A stretch of DNA of 64,000 nt from Streptomyces iranensis. Its GTDB lineage: Bacteria; Actinomycetota; Actinomycetes; Streptomycetales; Streptomycetaceae. The stretch lies in NCBI RefSeq assembly GCF_017874715.1, contig NZ_JAGGLR010000035.1:49352-113351 (forward strand). The letters run 5' to 3'. Both the position numbers and the translations under genes were made by a program. The notes beneath the pieces were generated by a model, which was not told the origin of the DNA, did not search any database, and saw nothing but the letters and a program-made list of their open reading frames with translations. Positions 40,447 to 50,430 of this stretch are shown piece after piece; within the stretch, counting starts at the first letter, position 1, and the number at the start of each line of letters is the position of its first letter.

Positions 40447-41045
40447 CGTTCCTGCCCCCGCTCCTGGCGGGCGCGCCGGACCCGACCCGTGTGCTGGCGG
40501 ACGTTGGTGGCCGGCTTGGCGTCCGCGTCCCGACGGCCGAGCGCGCGGGCGTCCACATCGCGGCTCTCCAGCTCCTGCCGCAGCCGGGCCAGCGCCCGGT
40601 GCAGCGTGCTCTTGACCGTTCCGGTCGACATTCCGAGTGCCTCCGCGGTCTCTTCGGTCGTCATCTGCTCCCAGTGTCGCAGCACCACGACACTGCGCTG
40701 CTTGGGAGCGAGCACCGAAAGGATGTCCATCAGCAGGGCGCGGTCGGCGTGCTGCTCGGTGCCGTCGTCGACACTCGCCTCCGGAAGCTGCTCGGTGGGC
40801 ACCTCGTCCAGCTTGCGGGCGCGCCACCACTCGGTACGGGTGTTGATCATCACGCGTCGGAGATAGGCGTCCGCGAGCGACTTGTCGGCTATGCCGTCCC
40901 AGCGCCCGTAGGTGCGCACCAAGGCGGTCTGGAGCAGATCCTGTGCCTCGACCGGGTCGGGGATCAGCCGACGGGCGCTGCGCAGCAGCGCGTCCTGCCG
41001 ATTCCGCACGTACTCCTCAAAGTCCAGAACATTGCTGCTGCTCAT
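40434..41045 (-). CDS. sigE: ECF sigma factor SigE
   Basis: A 203-residue ECF sigma factor. Region 2 is visible as RSARRLIPDPVEAQDLLQTA and YLRRVMINTRTEWWR, region 4 as EETAEALGMSTGTVKSTLHR. The N-terminus NVLDFEEYVRNRQDALLRSA matches what I remember of Streptomyces SigE, which directs envelope-homeostasis genes. Start ATG at 41045 with GGAGG ten bases upstream; the longer frame lacks support. The tail beyond region 4 is Arg-rich and longer than in S. coelicolor. Operon sigE-cseA-cseB-cseC is complete. No anti-sigma gene is present, as expected because control is transcriptional. Confidence 0.92.
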   Translation of the reverse strand: MSSSNVLDFEEYVRNRQDALLRSARRLIPDPVEAQDLLQTALVRTYGRWDGIADKSLADAYLRRVMINTRTEWWRARKLDEVPTEQLPEASVDDGTEQHADRALLMDILSVLAPKQRSVVVLRHWEQMTTEETAEALGMSTGTVKSTLHRALARLRQELESRDVDARALGRRDADAKPATNVRQHTGRVRRARQERGQERCAA

Positions 41046-41279
41046 GATGTGCAGCCTCCATCCCGCTGTCTTCCCCGCCGTTGATGTGTCCGGCTTCTCG
41101 CTCGGCACGGGAAGGACGCTACGGAGGCGCTGTTGCGGCGCCATACGCAACTACGCCTCGGCAAACGCACAGCTACCCATAGGTTGTGTAACAACGGAAC
41201 CCGGCCCGACTGAGTGTCAGAACCGGGTCCTGGGCGTGTCACAGGTCTGTCACAGACAGGGCCGTGACGAGGGATGTTC

Positions 41280-42206
41280 TCAGGTCAGCGGCAGCCGGTA
41301 GAGGCCGCCCGAGAGCGGCTCCACCAGTCCGTCGGAGACGAGCCCGTCGAGCGCGCGGGCCCGCTGCACCGGCTCGTCCCACACCTGGTCCAGCGTCGTC
41401 TGCGGCACCGGTGTCACAGCCGCCCGCAGCACCGCGAGCAGTTTGCCCCGCACCTGGCGGTCCGTACCGGCGTAGGTCTGGCCGCGCCGCGGCGGTCCCT
41501 CGTGCTCGGGCGAACCGGCCTGCCGCCAGGCGCACAGCGCGGCGATCGGGCAGCGTACGCAGTCGGGGGTGCGGGCCGTGCAGACCAGCGCGCCCAGCTC
41601 CATCGTGGCGGCCGCCCAGCGCGCCGCGGTCGGCTCCTCCTCGGGCAGCAGGGTGCGGGCCAGCTTGCGCTCGGCGGCGGTGGTGGCGTTCGGCGGGTAC
41701 TGCGCACCGCTGACCGCGCGCGCGAACACCCGGCGGACATTGGTGTCCAGGACCGGATGGCGCTGGCCGTACGCGAACGAGGCCACGGCCGCCGCCGTGT
41801 ACTCACCCACCCCCGGCAGCGCCAGCAACTGGGCGTGGTCGCGCGGTACGTCACCGCCGTGCCGCTCCCTTATGGCGGCCGCGGCGCCGTGCAGCCGCAG
41901 CGCCCGGCGCGGATAGCCCAGCCGGCCCCAGGCGCGGACCGCCTCACCGGGCGGTTCCGCGGCCAGGTCGGCCGGGCGCGGCCAGCGGGCGAGCCACTGC
42001 TCGTACACCGGCAGCACCCGGTTCACCGGGGTCTGCTGGAGCATGAACTCGCTCACCATCACACCCCAGGCGCCCGCCTCGGGGCGGCGCCAGGGGAGGT
42101 CGCGCGCGTGCGCGTCGAACCAGTCGATGACGGGCCGGTGCAGAACGGCTCCGTCGGGGTCGGAGGATGCGGCGGCCGGGACGGCGGAAGCGGAAATGGC
42201 AGTCAT
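41280..42206 (-). CDS. mutY: A/G-specific adenine DNA glycosylase MutY
   Basis: A 308-residue base-excision-repair enzyme removing adenine mispaired with 8-oxoguanine. Catalytic Glu in SEFMLQQTPVNRV, helix-hairpin-helix LPGVGEYTAAAVASFAYG, catalytic Asp in VLDTNVRRVF, and the [4Fe-4S] cluster ligands C-x6-C-x2-C-x5-C in LVCTARTPDCVRCPIAALCA. The C-terminal 8-oxoG-recognition domain is short, as in other actinobacterial MutY proteins. Start ATG at 42206 has AGGAT upstream; ATG at 42224 is possible. It lies near disA and radA, a DNA-integrity neighbourhood. Confidence 0.95.
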   Translation of the reverse strand: MTAISASAVPAAASSDPDGAVLHRPVIDWFDAHARDLPWRRPEAGAWGVMVSEFMLQQTPVNRVLPVYEQWLARWPRPADLAAEPPGEAVRAWGRLGYPRRALRLHGAAAAIRERHGGDVPRDHAQLLALPGVGEYTAAAVASFAYGQRHPVLDTNVRRVFARAVSGAQYPPNATTAAERKLARTLLPEEEPTAARWAAATMELGALVCTARTPDCVRCPIAALCAWRQAGSPEHEGPPRRGQTYAGTDRQVRGKLLAVLRAAVTPVPQTTLDQVWDEPVQRARALDGLVSDGLVEPLSGGLYRLPLT

Positions 42207-42497
42207 CGCATCCGATCCTGACATGACGGGACGGTTCGCGGGGCCCAGGGCGCGGGCGTTCGGGTTTCAGCCGCGCCAGTCGTTGCCAAATCGTGCGATA
42301 CGGCGCCCGTACGGGAACGAATGGCCGCTTACCGCGCCCGGGTGCGGTCTTCCGGTGCCCCTGGGGTGACCTCAGGGCGCCTTGTGGACGTCTGTGGGAC
42401 CCCTCATATGCCGGATCCGGTCGGATCATGAGAAAAGTAGGGCCTGGAGCGGGGGTTATTGGCCGGTAGTGCTCCCGATCTCTCGTAGAGTTTCCGC

Positions 42498-43358
42498 GTG
42501 GGATCTCTGCGCAATCCGATCGGGCCGCTTCCCTCCTCCATCTACTGGCGGCGGAGGGCCATTGCGCTGGCCCTGCTCGTCGTCATCATTCTCGTGGTCA
42601 TCTGGGCCTTCGGCTGGGGTGGTTCGGGCGGTGGCGGAAGTGACGAGGGCAAGGGGTCGGGCGGCGGCGGACCCGCGAGCACGATCACCCCGGGCCCCTC
42701 CTCCTCCGGGCCGGTCAACAGCGAACGGCCGGGCGGGCGCGACGAGTCGGACGGCGGCGGCTCGGGCTCCGGCGGCAGCGGGGGCAGCGGCGGCGGCTCG
42801 GACGACGGCGGCGCGGACGCGAGTGGCGGTGGCGCGGGCGGCGGCAGCGGCTCCGGCGGCGCGGGCGGCTCATCGGGCGGCGGCGCGGGCGGTGGCATCG
42901 GCACCGGGACCGGGCAGGGCCTGCCCGCCGGGTCGAGCCTGCGGGACTGCCGCCCCGGCGATGCGGAGCTGACGGTGCGCAGCGTCAAGGACTCCAAGGT
43001 CAAGAACACCTGGGCGCCGGGGGAGAAGCCCAACTTCGAGATCGTCGTGAAGAACACCAAGTCGAGCTCCTGCAAGGTCGACTTCGGGCGTGCCGCGGCC
43101 TCGCTGACCATCACCGACGCCCACAACGCCCACGTCTGGGCCTCCGACGACTGCCCCGAGGGCAGCGCCGCCGCGCTGGTCGAGGTGGCGGGCTCCGGCC
43201 AGACCAAGCGCACCGTGGAATGGGACCGCAAGCGCAGCGCCGAGCACTGCGCCACGCCGTCGGGCAGCGCGTCGGCCAAGCCGGGCACGTATCTGGTCGA
43301 GGTGAAGGTGGACGGCCTCGGGACGGCCAAGGTGTCGTTCGTCCTCGAGAAGGACTGA
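42498..43358 (+). CDS. Membrane-anchored protein with Gly/Ser linker and beta-sandwich domain
   Basis: A 286-residue protein. A cytoplasmic N-terminus (GSLRNPIGPLPSSIYWRRR) precedes one membrane helix (AIALALLVVIILVVIWAF), a ~110-residue Gly/Ser/Asp linker and an extracytoplasmic beta-rich domain (about 150-286) with four Cys, starting SLRDCRPGDAELTVRSVKD and ending KVSFVLEKD. The last domain resembles Ig-like or intracellular-proteinase-inhibitor-like folds, but I cannot name a family with certainty. It is often seen next to disA in Streptomyces. Start GTG at 42498. A palindrome follows the stop, convergent to disA. Confidence 0.8.
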   Translation: MGSLRNPIGPLPSSIYWRRRAIALALLVVIILVVIWAFGWGGSGGGGSDEGKGSGGGGPASTITPGPSSSGPVNSERPGGRDESDGGGSGSGGSGGSGGGSDDGGADASGGGAGGGSGSGGAGGSSGGGAGGGIGTGTGQGLPAGSSLRDCRPGDAELTVRSVKDSKVKNTWAPGEKPNFEIVVKNTKSSSCKVDFGRAAASLTITDAHNAHVWASDDCPEGSAAALVEVAGSGQTKRTVEWDRKRSAEHCATPSGSASAKPGTYLVEVKVDGLGTAKVSFVLEKD

Positions 43359-43410
43359 CCAGGGGCTCCGCCCCTGGACTCCAGGGTCCAGGGGCTGGGG
43401 CCACGGCCCC
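43359..43410. terminator. Palindromic terminator between convergent genes
   Basis: CCAGGGGC-TCC-GCCCCTGG (43359-43377) is an 8-bp stem with a 3-nt loop directly after the stop codon; GGGGC-CACG-GCCCC (43397-43410) follows. The first motif is a repeat scattered in Streptomyces intergenic regions and recurs in this window at about 17786 and 48127. Confidence 0.7.
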
Positions 43411-44517
43411 TTAGACGTACCGCTCCAGAATGGACGACTCGGCCAGCCGCGACAGCCCCTCGCGGACCGAGCGCGCTCGGGCCTCGCCCACGCCGTCCAC
43501 CATCTGCAGATCGTCCACGCTCGCGGCCAACAGCTTCTGCAGGCCCCCGAAGTGCTCCACCAGCCGCTCGATGATGGCGCCCGGCAGCCGCGGCACCTTG
43601 GCCAGCAGCCGGAAGCCGCGCGGCGAGACGGCGGAGTCGAGGGTCTCGGGCGAGCCGGTGTACCCCAGGGCGCGGGCCACGATGGGGAGTTCGAGCAGCT
43701 CGGCGTGGGTCAGCCGGTCCAGCTCGGCGAGCGCGTCGGCCACCGTACGGGTGCGCTTGGCGGTCGGCTCGGGCACGTAGTCCCGCACCACCAGCTCGCG
43801 CTCGGGCTCCACGCCCGCGATCAGCTCGTCCAGCTGGAGGGAGAGCAGCCGGCCGTCGGTGCCCAGCTCGACCACGTACTCCGCGATCTCGGTGGCGATA
43901 CGGCGGACCATCTCCAGCCGCTGCGCGACCGCGCTCACATCCCGGACGGTGACCAGATCCTCGATCTCCAGGGCCGAGAGCGTGCCCGCCACCTCGTCGA
44001 GGCGGAGCTTGTACCGCTCAAGCGTGGCCAGCGCCTGGTTGGCGCGGGAGAGGATCGCCGCCGAGTCCTCCAGGACCCGCCGCTGGCCGTCCACATACAG
44101 CGCGATCAGCCGCATCGACTGGCTGACCGAGACCACCGGGAAGCCGGTCTGGATGGAGACGCGCTGCGCGGTCCGGTGCCGGGTGCCGGTCTCCTCGGTG
44201 GGGATCGCCGCGTCCGGCACCAGCTGCACCCCGGCCCGCACGATCTTGGTGATGTCCTTGTCGAGCACCAGCGCGCCGTCCAGCTTGCACAGCTCGCGCA
44301 GCCGGGTCGCGGTGAACTCGACGTCGATGACGAAGCCGCCGGTGCACAGCGACTCGACGGTCTTGTCGGTGCCGAGCACGATCAGCCCGCCGGTGTTTCC
44401 CCGGAGAACGCGCTCGAGGCCGTCGCGCAGCGCCGTGCCGGGCGCGACCGCGCTCAGGGAGGCACGCATCAGCCCGTCGGCCTTGCCGGGTGCCGTTGCC
44501 CGGTCGCCTGCTGCCAC
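43411..44517 (-). CDS. disA: Diadenylate cyclase DisA (DNA integrity scanning protein)
   Basis: A 368-residue enzyme joining two ATP molecules to cyclic di-AMP. The N-terminal DAC domain has the DGA motif (80-82 in LDGALVLDK) and RHR motif (113-115 in TGTRHRTAQR). A helical linker follows and the C-terminal helix-hairpin-helix region (DDLQMVDGVGEARARSVREG) binds branched DNA. The GTG at 44517 has GGAGGAG upstream. radA lies 267 bases upstream on the same strand, the conserved pairing. In Streptomyces c-di-AMP governs osmotic balance and cell-wall hydrolases. Confidence 0.96.
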   Translation of the reverse strand: MAAGDRATAPGKADGLMRASLSAVAPGTALRDGLERVLRGNTGGLIVLGTDKTVESLCTGGFVIDVEFTATRLRELCKLDGALVLDKDITKIVRAGVQLVPDAAIPTEETGTRHRTAQRVSIQTGFPVVSVSQSMRLIALYVDGQRRVLEDSAAILSRANQALATLERYKLRLDEVAGTLSALEIEDLVTVRDVSAVAQRLEMVRRIATEIAEYVVELGTDGRLLSLQLDELIAGVEPERELVVRDYVPEPTAKRTRTVADALAELDRLTHAELLELPIVARALGYTGSPETLDSAVSPRGFRLLAKVPRLPGAIIERLVEHFGGLQKLLAASVDDLQMVDGVGEARARSVREGLSRLAESSILERYV

Positions 44518-44784
44518 TGCACTCCTCCGTCGCAAGGTCTGTCGGTGCCACGAGTCGCCCTGCCATGGCGGTGCGCGAGGCCACGTATGGGCGAGACCAG
44601 GGCAAAGTCTACCGGCGGCCACCGGCCTCCCGTGGGGTCTCCCGGCGTACGCCCGTAGGCGCCAGGCGGAGCGCGACTCCACCTGGGCCGCGCGCCACCC
44701 GGCTCGCCGACCCCTGCCGTACGCCCTCACCAGCGCACTCGGCCACGCTCCCGCCACCGCTCCGGTGACGCCTCGCCCACCATG

Positions 44785-46209
44785 TCAGCCCCGGTCGTCC
44801 GCCTCCACCCGTGCCTTCTCACCCCGCTCCCGGCGCCGCGGCAGCACCCGCAGCGCGTCCCCGATGTCCGCGACCTCCAGCACCCGCATCCCGTCCGGGA
44901 TCCGGCCCGGGTCGCCCGGCACCAGGGCGTGGGTGAAGCCGAGCCGGGCCGCCTCCGACAGCCGCCGCTGCACCCCGGTGACCCGCCTGACCTCGCCCGC
45001 GAGCCCGACCTCGCCGATCGCCACCAGGTTCTTGGGCAGCGGGGTGTCACTGGCGGCGCTGGCCAGCGCGAGCGCCACGGCGAGGTCCGCGGCGGGCTCG
45101 GACAGCTTCACGCCGCCCACCGTGGCGCTGTAGATGTCCCGCTTGCCCAGCGCGCTGATCCGGCCGCGCTGCTCCAGCACGGCCAGCATCATCGAGACCC
45201 GGGAGGTCTCCAGACCGGAGGTGGTCCGGCGCGGCGAGGGGATCTGGGAGTCCACGGTGAGCGCCTGCACCTCGGCCACCAGCGGCCGGCGGCCCTCGAG
45301 GGTGACCGTCAGACATGTGCCCGGCACCGGCTCGTCACGGCGGGTGAGGAACAGCCCGGAGGGGTCGGCGAGCCCGGTGATGCCCTCGTCGTGCAGCTCG
45401 AAGCAGCCGACCTCGTCCGTCGCCCCGTAGCGGTTCTTCACCCCGCGGACCAGCCGCAGCCGGGCGTGCCGGTCGCCCTCGAAGTGCAGCACGACATCGA
45501 CCAGATGCTCCAGCAGCCGGGGCCCGGCGATGGCGCCGTCCTTGGTGACATGGCCCACCAGCAGCGTGGACATCCCGCGCTCCTTGGACGCGCGGATGAG
45601 CGCCCCGGCCACCTCGCGCACCTGCGCCATCCCGCCCGGCGCGCCGTCGATCTCGGGCGAGGCGACGGTCTGCACCGAGTCCAGGACGAGCAGCGAGGGC
45701 TTGACCGAGTCCAGATGGCCGAGGACCGTGGAGAGGTCGGTCTCGGCGGCGAGGTAGAGATGCTCGCTCAGCGCGCCGATGCGGTCGGCGCGCAGCCGCA
45801 CCTGACTCGCCGACTCCTCACCGGTGATGTAGAGCGTGCGGTGCTCCTCGGAGGCGGCCTTGGCCGCCACGTCCAGCAGCAGCGTGGACTTGCCGACCCC
45901 GGGCTCCCCGGCGAGCAGCACGACCGCGCCCGGGACCAGCCCGCCGCCGAGCACCCGGTCCAGCTCGTCCACGCCCGTGCCCCGCGCGGTGGCCTGACGG
46001 CCGTCCACCTGGCCGATGGGCAGGGCGGCCGAGGTGACCCGGCCGGGTGCGGTGGTGCGCACCGCGGGCGCCCCGTACTCCTCGACGGTGCCCCACGCCT
46101 GGCACTCCGGGCAGCGGCCGAGCCATTTGGCGGTGGTCCAGCCGCACTCCGTACAGCGGTAGGAGGGCCGGTCCTTGGCGGATGAGCGGGAGGAGCTACG
46201 GGCAGCCAT
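44785..46209 (-). CDS. radA: DNA repair protein RadA
   Basis: A 474-residue RecA-like ATPase that processes branched recombination intermediates. An N-terminal C4 zinc finger (Cys19, 22, 33, 36; YRCTECGWTTAKWLGRCPEC) is followed by Walker A GEPGVGKST (101-109), the RadA-specific KNRYG motif and a C-terminal Lon-like domain (about 300-470; KLSEPAADLAVALALASAA). RadA can inhibit DisA activity in other bacteria, and disA follows here. Start ATG at 46209. Confidence 0.96.
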   Translation of the reverse strand: MAARSSSRSSAKDRPSYRCTECGWTTAKWLGRCPECQAWGTVEEYGAPAVRTTAPGRVTSAALPIGQVDGRQATARGTGVDELDRVLGGGLVPGAVVLLAGEPGVGKSTLLLDVAAKAASEEHRTLYITGEESASQVRLRADRIGALSEHLYLAAETDLSTVLGHLDSVKPSLLVLDSVQTVASPEIDGAPGGMAQVREVAGALIRASKERGMSTLLVGHVTKDGAIAGPRLLEHLVDVVLHFEGDRHARLRLVRGVKNRYGATDEVGCFELHDEGITGLADPSGLFLTRRDEPVPGTCLTVTLEGRRPLVAEVQALTVDSQIPSPRRTTSGLETSRVSMMLAVLEQRGRISALGKRDIYSATVGGVKLSEPAADLAVALALASAASDTPLPKNLVAIGEVGLAGEVRRVTGVQRRLSEAARLGFTHALVPGDPGRIPDGMRVLEVADIGDALRVLPRRRERGEKARVEADDRG

Positions 46210-46281
46210 GCCGTAACGCTAGCGCCGGCCACCGACAGAGCCGAACCGCGCCGGGCACATATCAGGTTATGGCCACCGGAG

Positions 46282-46297
46282 GGGGACACCTGTCCCC
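46282..46297. promoter_or_regulatory. Palindrome between radA and the sigma-like/BACON gene
   Basis: GGGGACA-CC-TGTCCCC is a near-perfect 16-bp palindrome in the divergent gap, 73 bases upstream of radA. It could be an operator for either gene. Confidence 0.35.
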
Positions 46298-46383
46298 TTA
46301 TGAGGGAGATGGTCACCCGTAAGGGTTAAAACTGTGCAAGTGGCGCGAGGAAGTCTGCATCATCCGCCTACCGTCGCCGGGTG

Positions 46384-48096
46384 ATGAGCAGCAGGTCCGA
46401 GCACTCGACACAGACCACCGGCGCACAGCGGGCGCGGCGCCGTGCGCCCCGCTCCACCACCACCCGCCCCCAGCGGCCTCCGGAACGCTACGAGCCGTAC
46501 CTGGACGGCCTGTTCACGTACTGCCTGTCGGCCCTGTGCGAGCACGACGCCGCGGCCGTCGCGGTGGGCGACGTACTGGCGGTGGCCGAGCGCCGCACCG
46601 GCCGGGGGCGGGGCCGGGTGACCGCGGAGGGCGAGCTGTCCCGCCCGTGGCTCTACGCGGTCGCCCGCTGGGCCTGTCTGCGCAAACTGGCCGAGCGCCG
46701 CGGCCGTACGGGGACGGACACCCCGGGCGACGGCGCCGCGGCCGAGCTGCCCGAGCCCATCGCCGCCCAGCGCCGCCGCGAACTGGCCGCGCTGGCCTGG
46801 CCGGAGGCCGCCGGGACCTCCGCCGAGCAGCGCGAGGCGCTCGAACTCGCGGTGCGCCACCGGCTGGGCCCCTCCGAGGTGGCCGCCGTGCTCGGCAAGG
46901 ACCAGGAGGAGACCCGCGCCCTGCTCTCCAGCGCCGCCTGCGAGGTGGAGCGGACCCGCGCCGCGCTCGCCGTCGTCGAGCTCGGCCACTGCCCGGTGGT
47001 CGCGCGGCTCGCGGGCGACACCCAGGTGCTGCTTTCCGCCGCCCTCCGCCGCGAGCTGGTGCGCCATGTGGACGACTGCCGCGAGTGCCGCCGGATGGCC
47101 GAGCGGGCCACGGCCGACGGGCCCTGGCCCGGTACGGCGGCCGCGCCCGCCGAGCTCCCGGTGGTGGAGGCTCCCCGCGCCGCCGTGCACGCCGCACTGC
47201 TGGGCGCGCTGGGCGGACGGCCCGCCCGCGCGGGCGCCGGGCCCCGGTTCGACCGGCGCGGCTTTCCGCTGGAGCCCCAGGACCGGGCCGCCCGCCGCAG
47301 CCGGATGCGCAGCCGCGTCATGACCACGACGGTGGTCGCCACGGTCGTGGCGGCCCCGGTGCTCGCCCTGTGGGCCGCCTATCGGGGCGCCCCGCTCGCC
47401 GGTGACGAGCGCGACACGGACTCGGTGGCCGCCGCCGACGCGGACGGCGCGGACCAGGCCCCGGCCGGTCAGGACCGGCCCGCCCGTCGCTCCTACGAGC
47501 AGACCGGCAGCGCGCAGGACCGTTCCGGCACGCGGATCGGCTCCGGCCCGCGCAGCGCCAAGGCGGGCCGCGGGGCGTCGGATGTGTCGGTCGAGGTGAT
47601 CGACGCGGACGGTGTGGCGGAGCGGCCGGGGCACAAGGGCGGCGAGGCATCCCGCCCGGACGGCTCCCCGGCCGGTGGCGGCCGCCCCGGGGATGGCTCC
47701 GGACCCTCCCGGCCCGCGCCAGGACCGGGGCGGCTCACGGTCACGGCCCATCCCGAGGGCGATGTGACGGTCATCACTCTCACCGCGTCCGGCGGTTCAC
47801 CGGTGCACTGGTCGGCCTCCGCCGGGGCGCCCTGGCTCCAGCTGAACCACACGGCCGGGGTGCTGCGGCCCGGCGACTCCACGACCATCACGGTCTCGGT
47901 GGACCACGGTCGGGAGCCGGCCGGGCACTGGAGCGCGCGGGTCTCGGTGGACCCGGCGGGCGCGGTGGTGCTGATCGAGGGCCGGGGCGCGTCCCCCGAG
48001 CCCACGCCCAGCCCCACGGGCCCCTCCGGCCAGCCGACCCCGTCCCCGGGCGACCCGTCGCCCACACCCTCCGGCTCGCCCGCCGCGAAGCACTGA
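46384..48096 (+). CDS. Membrane protein with sigma-like domain, HxxxCxxC motif and extracellular BACON domain
   Basis: A 570-residue protein. The cytoplasmic half resembles a degenerate ECF sigma factor: a region-2-like stretch (YLDGLFTYCLSALCEHDAAA, then RPWLYAVARWACLRKLAER) and region-4-like EALELAVRHRLGPSEVAAVL. A zinc-binding anti-sigma-type motif follows, HVDDCRECRRMAE. One membrane helix (TTTVVATVVAAPVLALWAAY) leads to a linker and an extracellular BACON/Ig-like domain (VHWSASAGAPWLQLNHTAGV), then a Pro/Ser/Thr tail. BACON domains bind carbohydrate or mucin-like surfaces in some bacteria. The start could be GTG 46381 or ATG 46384. Function unknown; a transmembrane sensor is plausible. 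Confidence 0.82.
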   Translation: MSSRSEHSTQTTGAQRARRRAPRSTTTRPQRPPERYEPYLDGLFTYCLSALCEHDAAAVAVGDVLAVAERRTGRGRGRVTAEGELSRPWLYAVARWACLRKLAERRGRTGTDTPGDGAAAELPEPIAAQRRRELAALAWPEAAGTSAEQREALELAVRHRLGPSEVAAVLGKDQEETRALLSSAACEVERTRAALAVVELGHCPVVARLAGDTQVLLSAALRRELVRHVDDCRECRRMAERATADGPWPGTAAAPAELPVVEAPRAAVHAALLGALGGRPARAGAGPRFDRRGFPLEPQDRAARRSRMRSRVMTTTVVATVVAAPVLALWAAYRGAPLAGDERDTDSVAAADADGADQAPAGQDRPARRSYEQTGSAQDRSGTRIGSGPRSAKAGRGASDVSVEVIDADGVAERPGHKGGEASRPDGSPAGGGRPGDGSGPSRPAPGPGRLTVTAHPEGDVTVITLTASGGSPVHWSASAGAPWLQLNHTAGVLRPGDSTTITVSVDHGREPAGHWSARVSVDPAGAVVLIEGRGASPEPTPSPTGPSGQPTPSPGDPSPTPSGSPAAKH

Positions 48097-48123
48097 CACG
48101 AGGCGCTCTCGCATGGCGCGTGG

Positions 48124-48240
48124 CATGGGCTCCGCCCCTGGACCCCCGGGGGTACGGAAGGCGCCCCGAAGGGGCGCGGGGAACTGCGCGACCAGCCACG
48201 ACGGCGCGGCAGATGATCGACCGCAGGTCAGGGCGCAGCC
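48124..48240. repeat. Dispersed Streptomyces intergenic repeat with hairpin
   Basis: Contains GGGCTCCGCCCCTGGACCCC, the hairpin GCGCCCC-GAA-GGGGCGC (48161-48177) and GGGGAACTGCGCGACCAGCC, all sequences I recognise as scattered between Streptomyces genes. It probably terminates both convergent neighbours. Confidence 0.65.
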
Positions 48241-48262
48241 CGCCGCAGGCGGCACGGCCTCG

Positions 48263-49342
<1,080 letters not shown>

Positions 49343-49344
49343 CT

Positions 49345-50274
49345 ATGAGACTCGGTGTCCTCGACGTGGGTTCGAATACGGTTCATCTGCTCGTGATGGA
49401 CGCCCATCCCGGCGCGCGCCCGCTGCCCGCGCATTCGCACAAGGCCGAACTGCGGCTGGCCGAACTCCTCGACGGGCACGGGGCCATCGGCCCCGACGGC
49501 GTCGACCGTCTGATCGCGGTGGTCATGGAGGCGCTGGAGGCGGCCGAGGACAAGGGCGTCGAGGACGTCCTGCCGTTCGCGACCTCCGCCGTCCGCGAGG
49601 CGTCCAACGCCGATGAGGTCCTGGCCCGGGTCGCCGAGGAGACCGGCGTACGGCTCCAGGTGCTCAGCGGCGCGGACGAGGCGCGGCTCACCTTCCTGGC
49701 CGCCCGCCGCTGGTTCGGCTGGTCCGCGGGGAAGCTGCTGGTCCTGGACATCGGCGGCGGTTCGCTGGAGATCGCGTACGGCATGGACGAGGAACCCGAC
49801 GCGGCGGTCTCGCTGCCGCTGGGGGCCGGCCGGCTGACCGGGTCCTGGCTGGCCGCTGATCCGCCCGACCCGGCGGACGTACGGGCCCTGCGGCGCCATG
49901 TGCGGGCCGAGATCGCCCGGAGCGTCGGCGACTTCAGCCGTCATGGGGCGCCGGACCATGTGGTGGCCACTTCCAAGACCTTCAAGCAGCTGGCCAGGAT
50001 CACCGGCGCCGCGCGCTCCGCCGAGGGACTGTACGTGGAGCGCCGGCTCACCCGCCGGGCGCTGGAGGAGTGGGTGCCGAAGCTGGCCGCCATGCCCACT
50101 CAGGAGCGGGCCGAGCTGCCCGGGGTCTCCGAGGGCCGGGCCGGACAGCTCACGGCCGGGGCGCTGGTGGCGGAGGCCGCGATGGACCTGTTCGACGTGG
50201 AGCAGCTGGAGATCTGCCCATGGGCGCTGCGCGAGGGCGTGATCCTCCGCCGCCTGGACCACCTGCCCACCTGA
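49345..50274 (+). CDS. Ppx/GppA-family exopolyphosphatase
   Basis: A 309-residue actin-like-fold phosphatase, short form without the C-terminal HD region. ATP/phosphate motifs: VLDVGSNTVHLLV (4-16), FATSAVREASN (about 74-84) with the catalytic Glu shortly after in LSGADEARLTF, and LVLDIGGGSLEIAYG. It hydrolyses polyphosphate or pppGpp in the cytoplasm. Length and motifs fit the actinobacterial Ppx2 type. An 18-bp tandem repeat begins at its very end. Confidence 0.92.
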   Translation: MRLGVLDVGSNTVHLLVMDAHPGARPLPAHSHKAELRLAELLDGHGAIGPDGVDRLIAVVMEALEAAEDKGVEDVLPFATSAVREASNADEVLARVAEETGVRLQVLSGADEARLTFLAARRWFGWSAGKLLVLDIGGGSLEIAYGMDEEPDAAVSLPLGAGRLTGSWLAADPPDPADVRALRRHVRAEIARSVGDFSRHGAPDHVVATSKTFKQLARITGAARSAEGLYVERRLTRRALEEWVPKLAAMPTQERAELPGVSEGRAGQLTAGALVAEAAMDLFDVEQLEICPWALREGVILRRLDHLPT

Positions 50275-50322
50275 CCAGCTGCCCCCACCTGACCACCTGC
50301 CCCCACCTGACCACCTACCCAC
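50254..50322 (+). repeat. 17-18-bp tandem repeat at the end of the ppx gene
   Basis: About four units of CTGACCACCTGCCCCCAC with lengths 17, 18, 18 and 16; the first encodes the last residues of the Ppx protein and the others lie in the gap. Confidence 0.8.
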
Positions 50323-50430
50323 CTGCCCACCCGGCCACGGAGCGTGACCGGGGCCGGAAAGCGGCGGCCGTTCAGCCGCAAAGGCCGCCGCGGTTCGGTT
50401 GCGGAGAGCAGCCGCCGTACGCTGTCCCTC

